This document shows positions 14,242-20,634 of a stretch of 20,634 bases of DNA, piece after piece. Source of the DNA: Clostridia bacterium (GTDB lineage Bacteria > Bacillota > Clostridia > Oscillospirales > Acutalibacteraceae). Made by a program: the position numbers and the translations under genes. How positions within the stretch are numbered: the stretch's first letter is position 1; each line of letters starts with the position of its first letter. A model generated the notes under the pieces. The model ran no database searches and was not told the DNA's origin. It saw only the letters and a list, made by a program, of their open reading frames with translations. The stretch is taken from positions 1 through 20,634 of the forward strand of contig CAAFXS010000084.1 in the NCBI GenBank assembly GCA_900767025.1, given 5' to 3'.

Positions 14242-14627
14242 TTGTTTTCCTCCCTATTATTAATTTTGTCATGAAAATACGGTTGAGCAAAGCTGATGAT
14301 TTGTTCTTTTTTATGTTTAAGCTCCTTGAATTCACCGTCAGTGTCCGAAAAGCAAAAATCACAAAGCCTTCGGGCAGATTTTTGGGTTAATACTCCGCAC
14401 TCAATCAAAATATCAAACAAAACATCTGCAAGCTCCTCAAGCTGAAAAATTTTCACATAGTCAACTCCGTCGAAATTTTCAATATCGAAAATCAAATCAT
14501 TTAATTCCGAAACGGGTATGCTGTCTTCATACTTTTCAATTAGTTCATTTAGTTTTTCAACGATTATTTCATTTGACGAACACATTTTTTCAGATAATGT
14601 ATGCTCTAAAATCTCATAGCTTTTCAT
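14238..14627 (-). CDS. Small soluble protein of unknown function, coupled to the downstream gene
   Basis: A 129-residue protein I do not recognise. It is acidic and leucine-rich, with helices such as EIIVEKLNELIEKYEDSI and QLEELADVLFDILIECGVL, and two cysteines in RRLCDFCFSD. No signal peptide or membrane segment. I chose ATG 14627 because AGGAGGAAGG lies directly before it; a longer upstream frame exists but would run through the promoter and the 11-bp repeats. The four-base overlap with the next gene suggests a two-protein unit, perhaps a complex, but nothing shows what it does. Confidence 0.65.
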   Translation of the reverse strand: MKSYEILEHTLSEKMCSSNEIIVEKLNELIEKYEDSIPVSELNDLIFDIENFDGVDYVKIFQLEELADVLFDILIECGVLTQKSARRLCDFCFSDTDGEFKELKHKKEQIISFAQPYFHDKINNREENK

Positions 14628-14650
14628 AAGCCTTCCTCCTTTATGATTTA

Positions 14651-14679
14651 ATTTTACCGCAACGAAACGATAGAGTCGA
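14651..14679 (-). promoter_or_regulatory. Possible promoter of the small two-gene unit
   Basis: On the minus strand TCGACT (14679-14674), 17-base spacer, TAAAAT (14656-14651), 24 bases before the start at 14627. The -35 match is moderate. The 11-bp repeats lie just upstream. Confidence 0.45.
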
Positions 14680-14706
14680 GGCCGTAAGCGCATTGTTTTC
14701 GAAATT

Positions 14707-14737
14707 TTCGCAAACTGTTCGCAGACCGTTCGCAAAA
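14707..14737. repeat. Three TTCGCA repeats with exact 11-bp period
   Basis: TTCGCA starts at 14707, 14718 and 14729, so the copies sit on the same face of the helix. The five spacer bases vary (AACTG, GACCG). They lie about 30 bases upstream of the -35 box of the leftward unit and about 80 upstream of the macro-gene promoter, so a regulator bound here could act either way. Confidence 0.65.
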
Positions 14738-14815
14738 TCATTTTTGAAAGCGTAAATGAAATTTAAGAATGTTTTTCTGACGAAAAGTATATAAATTCAT
14801 AATGGATGAAAAGTA

Positions 14816-14843
14816 TTGAAACATAAAATAGTAATGATATAAT
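14816..14843 (+). promoter_or_regulatory. Promoter of the macro-domain gene
   Basis: TTGAAA (14816-14821), 16-base spacer, TATAAT (14838-14843), 48 bases before the start codon. The rest of the 264-base gap between genes holds the TTCGCA repeats and nothing else clear. Confidence 0.65.
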
Positions 14844-14891
14844 AAATGTGGATGCTTTTTGTTAACGATTTTTATATTTTGAGGTGATGCT

Positions 14892-15875
14892 ATGCCATTA
14901 CAAATTATTAGAAATGATATTACAAAGGTTCAGTGTGATGCGATTGTTAATGCCGCTAACTCTACCCTTTTAGGCGGCGGAGGTGTTGACGGTGCCATAC
15001 ATAAGGCCGCGGGCAAGGGATTACTGCTTGAATGTATGAAGCTTGGCGGTTGCAAGGTTGGACAGGCTAAAATTACAAAAGGTTATAATCTGCCATGTAA
15101 ATATGTAATACATACCGTAGGTCCTAAATGGAAGGGCGGTAGCAATAACGAGCGTGAGCTCCTGGAAAGCTGTTATAAAAGCTCTCTTGAGCTTGCAAAG
15201 GAAAACAACTGCCAGTCTGTCGCTTTTCCACTCATATCAAGCGGTGTTTACGGCTATCCCATGAATGAAGCCTTTAAGGTTGCAGTTGATACTGTTGCAG
15301 AATTTTTGATGCATAATGATATGCTTGTATATATCGTTGTTTACAATAAAAACGCTCTTGCCACAGGCAGTAAGCTGTTTACGGATATCGCACAGTACAT
15401 AGACGATAACTATGTTGCTGAACGAGAGGCAGTTTTTGCTAACAGAAATGTTTTGGAAGAAAGCATATGCCTTTCTCCTATGAGAGCAGAAGCATTTGAC
15501 GATTCCGCCGACCTTAGCGATATTGTCATCACTCTTGACGAAAGCTTTTCTCAAATGCTCCTAAGGAAAATTGATGAAAGCGGTATGACTGACAGTGAGT
15601 GCTACAAAAAAGCAAATATAGACAGAAAGCTTTTTTCCAAAATCCGCTCAAACCCCGACTACAAGCCAAGCAAGCCCACTGTTATTGCCTTTTGTATTGC
15701 ATTAGAGCTAAGCCTTGCGGAAACCAACGAAATGCTCCTAAAGGCAGGCTTTGCCCTTTCTCACAGCAATAAGTTTGATGTAATCATTGAGTATTTTATC
15801 AAGCGTGGGAACTATAATATCTTTGAAATTAACGAAGCACTCTTTGCCTTTGACCAAAGCCTGCTTGGTGCATAA
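14892..15875 (+). CDS. Macro-domain ADP-ribose-binding protein with C-terminal HTH-like domain
   Basis: A 327-residue protein. Residues 1-170 are a macro domain: IVNAANSTLLGGGGVDGAIH (18-37) and FPLISSGVYGYP (112-123) contain the Asn, the glycine-rich loop and the ligand loop of the YmdB/MacroD type, which removes ADP-ribose from proteins, nucleic acids or O-acetyl-ADP-ribose. The catalytic-type sequence appears intact. Residues about 215-327 are a separate helical part with an XRE-like look (SFSQMLLRKIDESGMTDSEC, KKANIDRKLFSKIRS, KPTVIAFCIALELSLAETNE) ending in KFDVIIEYFIKRGNYNIFEI. This second part is not in YmdB and may bind DNA, RNA or a partner. Ribosome site GAGGTGAT. It is followed after 92 bases by the vWA gene in the same direction. 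Confidence 0.88.
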   Translation: MPLQIIRNDITKVQCDAIVNAANSTLLGGGGVDGAIHKAAGKGLLLECMKLGGCKVGQAKITKGYNLPCKYVIHTVGPKWKGGSNNERELLESCYKSSLELAKENNCQSVAFPLISSGVYGYPMNEAFKVAVDTVAEFLMHNDMLVYIVVYNKNALATGSKLFTDIAQYIDDNYVAEREAVFANRNVLEESICLSPMRAEAFDDSADLSDIVITLDESFSQMLLRKIDESGMTDSECYKKANIDRKLFSKIRSNPDYKPSKPTVIAFCIALELSLAETNEMLLKAGFALSHSNKFDVIIEYFIKRGNYNIFEINEALFAFDQSLLGA

Positions 15876-15906
15876 TGTCGCTTTCAAGGCGACCAAACAG
15901 TAAAAC

Positions 15907-15962
15907 AAATCTCCTATAATGATGTTGTCAATTGAAAGACAAATTATCATTAAAGGAGATTT
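15907..15962 (+). promoter_or_regulatory. Long hairpin that masks the vWA ribosome site and contains a -10-like box
   Basis: Paired segments from outside in: 15907-15915 with 15954-15962 (AAATCTCCT / AGGAGATTT), one A-A mismatch, 15917-15923 with 15946-15952, a small internal loop, and 15925-15929 with 15938-15942. The right arm holds the vWA ribosome site AAAGGAG (15952-15958). TATAAT (15915-15920) lies in the left arm, so a transcript started from it would lack that arm. Five T (15960-15964) overlap the end of the stem, so it could also act as a terminator for the macro gene. Confidence 0.7.
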
Positions 15963-15967
15963 TTATT

Positions 15968-16630
15968 ATGAAAGAAAATGTAAAAATTCACAACAACATT
16001 ACTGAAATGGTATTCATCCTTGACCGTTCAGGCTCAATGGCAGGTCTCGAAAGGGACACAATCGGTGGCTTTAACTCACTGATTGAAAAGCAGAAAAAGC
16101 AAAACGGCAAATGCTATGTGTCAACTGTATTGTTTGACCATGAAATGCAGGTAATTCACGACCGAGTTGAGCTTGCAGATATTAAGCCTATGACTGATAA
16201 TGACTACTTTGTTCGTGGTTGTACGGCTCTGATTGATGCAATCGGCGGTGCAATTCATCACATCAAGAATATCCATAAATATGCAAGAAAAGAGGATGTT
16301 CCCGAGCATACAATGTTTGTGATTATTACCGACGGATATGAAAATGCAAGTCACAAGTATTCAAGCGACCAAGTTAAAAAGATGATAGAGCACGAGAAAG
16401 AAAAGTACGGTTGGGAATTTCTTTTCATTGGTGCAAATATCGACGCAGTTGAAACTGCAAAGAATTTCGGTATTAACGAGGACAGAGCAGTCAATTATCA
16501 CGCAGACAAAAAAGGAACAGGGGTAGTTTATGACACTGTTGCAAACGCTTGCTGTAATTTAAGAGCCTGTGCACCGTTGAGCGCAGATTGGTCAAACGCA
16601 ATTAATGATGACTTTAATTCAAGAAAATAG
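15968..16630 (+). CDS. Stand-alone von Willebrand factor A domain protein
   Basis: A 220-residue cytosolic protein made almost entirely of one vWA domain. The metal-ion-dependent adhesion site is complete: DRSGSMAG with Asp19, Ser21 and Ser23, the threonine in GCTALIDAIG (86), and Asp122 in IITDGYENAS. No signal peptide or membrane segment, so it should act inside the cell, as a metal-dependent binding partner rather than an enzyme. Residues 135-195 add the typical closing strands (EFLFIGANIDAVETAKNFGI). The ATG at 15968 follows AAAGGAG by nine bases; a TTG at 15932 is in frame but inside the hairpin. It follows the macro-domain gene and may work with it. The binding partner is unknown. Confidence 0.9.
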   Translation: MKENVKIHNNITEMVFILDRSGSMAGLERDTIGGFNSLIEKQKKQNGKCYVSTVLFDHEMQVIHDRVELADIKPMTDNDYFVRGCTALIDAIGGAIHHIKNIHKYARKEDVPEHTMFVIITDGYENASHKYSSDQVKKMIEHEKEKYGWEFLFIGANIDAVETAKNFGINEDRAVNYHADKKGTGVVYDTVANACCNLRACAPLSADWSNAINDDFNSRK

Positions 16631-16691
16631 CATTATATTTTTGTAAAATTGCATAATTTATTTTATTTTTTCCTTTATTTTTAGTAAAATA

Positions 16692-16720
16692 TTGATAAAA
16701 TCAGTTTAATATGGTAATAT
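16692..16720 (+). promoter_or_regulatory. Promoter of the secreted repeat-protein gene
   Basis: TTGATA (16692-16697), 17-base spacer, TAATAT (16715-16720), about 55 bases before the ATG. The upstream stretch 16631-16690 is T-rich and may hold a weak terminator for the vWA gene, but I see no clear hairpin. Confidence 0.65.
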
Positions 16721-16748
16721 GAAACTGAAATATAGTATGATATTTTGT

Positions 16749-16762
16749 TTAGGGTACCCTAA
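16749..16762. promoter_or_regulatory. Perfect 14-bp palindrome touching the ribosome site of the repeat-protein gene
   Basis: TTAGGGTACCCTAA reads the same on both strands and its last two bases are the first of AAGGAGG (16761-16767). It lies in the predicted leader, about 30 bases after the -10 box. It could be a roadblock operator or a short RNA hairpin next to the ribosome site. Confidence 0.6.
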
Positions 16763-16774
16763 GGAGGAAGAAAA

Positions 16775-19700
16775 ATGAAAAAGGTTTTTAGCTTACTCTT
16801 GTCCTTTATAATGCTTATCGGTACTGTTTTCTGTGCTGATTTTTCTGCTTTTGCAGAAATCAATGACACAATTTCAGTGGGTGAAACAAAAACCGTTACT
16901 ATTGAAAACGGCGGAGATTATTACTATTTTAGTTTCACACCTGAGGTTGACGGGAGCTACATTTTTTGCTCTACCGGTGATAATGATACATACGGAGCTC
17001 TCTATGATTCCGAAATGTATGTGCTGGAATCAAATGATGACGGAATCGGTTTAAATTTTTTGATTGCGTATAATTTTGAGGCAGGTAAAACCTATATTTT
17101 CGGCTGTAAATACCTTGATGGCTCTGCTACAGGCTCCTTTGATGTAGCATTGACGGAAAACACCGTTACCGGCATATCCTTTACACCTGCTGCTGAATTA
17201 AAATTTGTTGAAAATAATAATGGATTTTGGGATTATGATGATAATAATGAGGAATATTTTTACTATAATATTCCCTGGTTCAGTTACGGGGATGTACTGA
17301 CGGTTACCCACAACGACGGAAATTCAGTTGAATATACATATAACAACGATAATTTTGTATCGGAAAACGGAGAAACCATAGACAACAATTCGTTTAGACT
17401 TGATTCGGACCAGTATTCAAATCACTGGACAGTGGACAAGGAAAATTATTTTACTATTAAATATATGGGTGCAATCACTCAGGTTCCTGTTACAATAGTT
17501 GAAAACCCTGTGGCAAGCATTTCCTTTACACCTGTAAAACCGATAGAATTTTATGAAAACAGTGGCGGTTTTTGGAATACTAATGATAACGGTGAATATT
17601 ATGATTACACTATTCCCTGGTACAGTTACGGTGATGTGCTGACTGTTACCGATAAAAACGGTAATTCCGTTGATTATACATTCAGTTATGATGAGTATGC
17701 TTTTGTATCTGAAAACGGAGAAATATTAGATGGTAATTCATTGCATCTATTTTCGGATCAGTATTCAAATCCATGGACAGTTGGTGGGGATAATTTTCTA
17801 ACTATTCAATATATGGGTGCAAGCACTCAGATACCTGTTACCATAGTTGAAAACCCTGTGGCAAGCATATCCTTTACACCTGCAATTCCCATAACATTCT
17901 TTGAAAATAGTGGCGGTGTTTGGGATACTAATGAGAACGGTGAATATTATGATTACACTATTCCTTGGTTCGATCAAGGCGATATACTGACTGTGACTGA
18001 CAAAAACGGTAACTCCGTTGATTACACATATAATAGTGATTCCGATACTTTTTTATCAGAAAGCGGAGAAATAATAAAAGGTAATTCATTAAAGCGAATT
18101 TCAAATCAGTATTCAAACCCCTGGACAGTGGGCGATGATAATTATTTCACCGTTGAATATGCGGGTGCAACCGCACAGGTTCCTGTTACCATAGTTGAAA
18201 ACCCTGTGGCAAGCATATCCTTCACACCTGCAAGTCCGATTACATTCTTTGAAAACTGTGGCGGTGTTTGGGAGACTAATGAAAACGGTGAATATTATGA
18301 ATACAATATTCCCTGGTACAGTCAAGGAGATATGCTGACGGTAACCGATAATGACGGTAATTCCGTTAATTACACATATAATAGCAAGTCTAATACTTTT
18401 GTGTCGGAAAGCGGGGAATCTATAGAGGTTTATGTAATACATCTAAATTCCAATCAGTATGAAAACCCTTGGACAATCGGTAGTGACAACTATTTTACTG
18501 TTGAATACATGGGCGAAACCGTTCAGGTGCCTGTTACCATAGTTGAAAATCCTGTTGCCGGCATATCATTCACACCTGCAAGTCCGATAACAATTTTTGA
18601 AAAAAGCGGCGGCTACTGGAATACTAATGATAACGGTGAATACTATGAATATTATATCCCGTGGTGTAGTCTCGGCAATGTACTTACAATAACCGACAAA
18701 AACGGTAACTCCGTTGATTATACCCTTGCTAATTACTATGATTCCGACAATAACTATTTGCGTGATGCCTTTATATCGGAAAACGGTGAATTGATAGAGG
18801 TCAATGCATTGCAGACAAATTCCAATCAGTATTTTAACCCTTGGACAATCGGTAGTAACAACTATTTCACCATTGAATATATGGGCAAAACCGTGCAGGT
18901 GCCTGTTACCATTGTTGAAAATACTGTTGCAGGCATTTTGTTTACACCGGCAAGACCGATAGAAATTGTTGAAAACACTAACGGTTATTGGTATGAGATT
19001 GACGGCAACAAATATTACTGCTACAGCTACCCGTGGTTCGCCTGCGGCGATGTGCTGACAATTACCGACAAAAACGGCGAAAGCACTGATTTTATCTATG
19101 ATGAAACCGACTGCTTTGTGTCAACTGATGGTAATTCAATAAAAATTGAGCAATTAAGCTTTGATTCCAGCCAGCAAACAAGCCCCTGGACAATAGGCGG
19201 AGATAACTATTTCACAATCAGCTTTGGAGACATTGTATCAAATCGTATCCCTGTAACCATTGTTAAGGAGCAGGAGCATACTCATTCTTATACTGCTGTT
19301 GTAACGGACCCAACCGCTAATACTCAGGGATATACAACATACACCTGCGAATGCGGAGACAGTTATATTGATGATTACACAGACTATGCATCCGACAACA
19401 GTGTACTGTTAGCTGTGCTTGAGCAGATTGAGTCATATTCAGATAATGATTTTTCCGCTTCAACATTTGAGAATTTGAAAAATATTTATGATTCATATTC
19501 TTCAATGGCATACGGCTCCTTTGCACAGACAGAAATTGATAATGCGGTATCTGATTTACTTACTGCACTCTCATATCTTCAGCCGTATTTGAATTTGAAC
19601 ATATCCTCATCAAACGGTATATTCACTGTTACATACAATGACGAAACAAATTCAAGTGCTTATAGCTCCCTGCTATTCGGTACAAATGTTACAGTGACCG

Positions 19701-20449
19701 CAACTGCAAATGAGGGATATGAGTTTGTAGGCTGGTATGATACGGTTAATAACCTGTATTTCAGCAGAAATCCGGAATATTCATTTAAGATTACCACAAA
19801 CACAAGCCTTAAAGCAGTGTTTGTAAAGGAGCAGTCTGCAACACTTACATTTACCACCTACAGTGGTTGGGTACAGTCAACAGTCACCAAAACCATTGAC
19901 GAGTGGAACAGTGTAACATCCATAGACGAGCTGTTACCTGAGGTTCCATACAAATACGGTTATAGTAACGGCAGATGGGTTTATGATAATGCAGAGGTGC
20001 TTGCAAAATTACAAACAGGTGAAAATGTATCACTGATTCCCGAATACGATGAGGACGATGCATCGTTACCTACACCACCGTCACCCGACGGGGACACTCC
20101 TGTGCTTGATTTGTATTATAAGCTTGATGCAGAGGCAAATGTGGGCTCGTTTGTAATGGCAGCAGGTATTCCCGAGAATTGCAAGCTTGAATCCGTTGGC
20201 ATTGCATTTTATTACAAAAATTCAGATGAGTTTGACCCCACAAAATTCGAACTTCTTATCAATAATAAGATGCTTACAGGCAGATTTAACACAGATGAAA
20301 TTGAGGATATTTACATCGTCAATATGAACAGAATGGCTGCAAATTACAGCTGGGCTGCAAGAGGTTATGTGACCTATTATGATGCAGAGGGCAACCTGAA
20401 AACAGTTTATTCAAATCAAGTTAATATTGTAAACAGGGAGCAGTTGTAA
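16775..20449 (+). CDS. Secreted multi-domain surface protein with six tandem repeats
   Basis: A 1224-residue exported protein. Residues 1-27 are a signal peptide (KKVFSLLLSFIMLIGTVFC, likely cut after AFA). Residues about 29-128 look like a pre-peptidase C-terminal-type beta domain (GGDYYYFSFTPEVDGSYIFC). Six repeats of about 116 residues follow (131, 246, 362, 478, 594, 718 to 833), each starting V-x-x-I-x-F-T-P and ending P-V-T-I-V. Then come an HTHSYTAVVTDPT ... CECGDSY segment, a FIVAR-like helical part (about 878-935), an InlB-type repeat (EGYEFVGWYD ... TNTSLKAVF) and a C-terminal beta-rich part. There is no LPXTG motif, dockerin or final membrane helix, so it is released or held by non-covalent contacts. 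Substrate or adhesion partner unknown. Strong AAGGAGG before the ATG. Confidence 0.9.
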   Translation: MKKVFSLLLSFIMLIGTVFCADFSAFAEINDTISVGETKTVTIENGGDYYYFSFTPEVDGSYIFCSTGDNDTYGALYDSEMYVLESNDDGIGLNFLIAYNFEAGKTYIFGCKYLDGSATGSFDVALTENTVTGISFTPAAELKFVENNNGFWDYDDNNEEYFYYNIPWFSYGDVLTVTHNDGNSVEYTYNNDNFVSENGETIDNNSFRLDSDQYSNHWTVDKENYFTIKYMGAITQVPVTIVENPVASISFTPVKPIEFYENSGGFWNTNDNGEYYDYTIPWYSYGDVLTVTDKNGNSVDYTFSYDEYAFVSENGEILDGNSLHLFSDQYSNPWTVGGDNFLTIQYMGASTQIPVTIVENPVASISFTPAIPITFFENSGGVWDTNENGEYYDYTIPWFDQGDILTVTDKNGNSVDYTYNSDSDTFLSESGEIIKGNSLKRISNQYSNPWTVGDDNYFTVEYAGATAQVPVTIVENPVASISFTPASPITFFENCGGVWETNENGEYYEYNIPWYSQGDMLTVTDNDGNSVNYTYNSKSNTFVSESGESIEVYVIHLNSNQYENPWTIGSDNYFTVEYMGETVQVPVTIVENPVAGISFTPASPITIFEKSGGYWNTNDNGEYYEYYIPWCSLGNVLTITDKNGNSVDYTLANYYDSDNNYLRDAFISENGELIEVNALQTNSNQYFNPWTIGSNNYFTIEYMGKTVQVPVTIVENTVAGILFTPARPIEIVENTNGYWYEIDGNKYYCYSYPWFACGDVLTITDKNGESTDFIYDETDCFVSTDGNSIKIEQLSFDSSQQTSPWTIGGDNYFTISFGDIVSNRIPVTIVKEQEHTHSYTAVVTDPTANTQGYTTYTCECGDSYIDDYTDYASDNSVLLAVLEQIESYSDNDFSASTFENLKNIYDSYSSMAYGSFAQTEIDNAVSDLLTALSYLQPYLNLNISSSNGIFTVTYNDETNSSAYSSLLFGTNVTVTATANEGYEFVGWYDTVNNLYFSRNPEYSFKITTNTSLKAVFVKEQSATLTFTTYSGWVQSTVTKTIDEWNSVTSIDELLPEVPYKYGYSNGRWVYDNAEVLAKLQTGENVSLIPEYDEDDASLPTPPSPDGDTPVLDLYYKLDAEANVGSFVMAAGIPENCKLESVGIAFYYKNSDEFDPTKFELLINNKMLTGRFNTDEIEDIYIVNMNRMAANYSWAARGYVTYYDAEGNLKTVYSNQVNIVNREQL
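17165..19273 (+). repeat. Six in-frame tandem repeats of about 348 bp inside the surface-protein gene
   Basis: Unit starts at 17165, 17510, 17858, 18206, 18554 and 18926. Units 2, 3 and 4 are exactly 348 bp; unit 5 is 372 bp because of eight extra residues; unit 6 is the most diverged. The joints between units 2/3 and 3/4 share about 41 identical bases (from 17834 and 18182), a sign of recent duplication or gene conversion. Confidence 0.92.
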
Positions 20450-20452
20450 TTC

Positions 20453-20634
20453 ATGAAAAAAGGTATTAAAATTTCAGTTATTACACTTATTGTTGCAATA
20501 TTAAGTATCGGAGTAATTGCATATGCGGCGGAGATAATCATAACTCCGCCCTGCGATGCTCATACATTTTCGGTCGTTAGTATTGATGATACTACTGTAA
20601 CTTATGTCTGTGTTGACTGCGGTACAGAAGAAAC
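20453..20634 (+). CDS. Exported protein with Cys-x-x-Cys segment (partial, runs off the window)
   Basis: Starting at ATG 20453, three bases after the stop of the surface-protein gene, a frame stays open to the window end (60 codons). It begins with a signal peptide or membrane anchor (KKGIKISVITLIVAILSIGV, then IAYAAE) and continues with HTFSVVSIDDTTVTYVCVDCGTEE. This is close in pattern to the HTHSYTAVV ... CECGDSY segment of the preceding protein, so both may share a small metal-binding or disulfide module. GGGAG lies 12 bases upstream, so translation probably depends on coupling to the gene before. Function unknown. Confidence 0.75.
   Translation, partial: MKKGIKISVITLIVAILSIGVIAYAAEIIITPPCDAHTFSVVSIDDTTVTYVCVDCGTEE

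Noticed and set aside
7804..14664. Shared ACCGCAAC near 7805 and near 14656 as element ends
   Set aside because: Eight bases are far too few for a claim and no other similarity surrounds them.
14628..14741. N-terminal extension of the 129-residue protein up to 14741
   Set aside because: The extension is basic and low in similarity to the rest, crosses the promoter and the TTCGCA repeats, and lacks a ribosome site, while ATG 14627 has an excellent one.
16631..16690. Terminator after the vWA gene
   Set aside because: The stretch is T-rich but I could not find a stem of more than a few base pairs.
17165..19273. Leftward frames inside the repeat gene as antisense genes
   Set aside because: They recur with the repeat period and have no ribosome sites; they mirror the coding strand's biased composition.
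1..20634. CRISPR array, tRNA or rRNA genes
   Set aside because: No regularly spaced direct repeats of the right size, no cloverleaf-like sequence and no rRNA segment were recognised on either strand by eye.

Overview
The window reads as a chromosomal segment of a low-to-moderate-GC Gram-positive anaerobe of the class Clostridia, probably a gut Ruminococcaceae/Lachnospiraceae-type organism. Reasons: strong AGGAGG-type ribosome sites, TTGAYA/TATAAT promoters, a thioredoxin/thioredoxin reductase pair next to a Crp/Fnr regulator, and a secreted repeat protein with the His-Thr-His / Cys-X-Cys-Gly segment and InlB-type domain common in such bacteria. The taxon is inferred from these traits only.

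Layout. (1) 1-2000: end of a polar amino acid ABC transporter operon (permease tail, ATPase), an EamA-type transporter, and a glyoxalase fragment, each closed by a hairpin terminator. (2) 2038-5237: a redox block. A ferredoxin-like protein and a cupin run leftward; a Crp/Fnr regulator, thioredoxin and thioredoxin reductase run rightward. The divergent promoter sits inside a 34-bp near-palindrome that is a good candidate operator for the regulator. (3) 5276-7617: two leftward toxin-antitoxin-like modules: an AbrB-type antitoxin with a HipA-C/CtkA-like kinase, and a stand-alone Fic protein with its own N-terminal HTH. Their promoters have identical geometry but different operators in the spacer. 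(4) 7726-11438: mobile-element core with a large serine recombinase, a DUF6870-like protein, a RepA-type helicase and a 579-bp control region holding two opposed arrays of TTGTCA repeats. (5) 11439-13934: an 831-residue protein with about four N-terminal membrane segments and a large unassigned cytosolic part, AT-rich, with its own promoter. (6) 13984-14627: two small acidic proteins of unknown role, translationally coupled. (7) 14892-16630: a macro-domain protein with an extra C-terminal HTH-like region, then a single vWA-domain protein whose ribosome site is locked in a long hairpin that also contains a -10-like box. (8) 16775-end: a 1224-residue secreted protein with six tandem ~116-residue repeats, followed by a second exported protein cut by the window edge.

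How it fits together: regions 3 to 7 look like an accessory island (recombinase, replication protein, toxin-like enzymes and uncharacterised proteins) inserted between a housekeeping redox cluster and a surface-protein locus. Exact element ends were not found. The strongest candidates for undescribed biology are the paired promoters of the Fic and kinase modules, the 831-residue membrane protein, and the macro-HTH/vWA pair with its self-masking leader.
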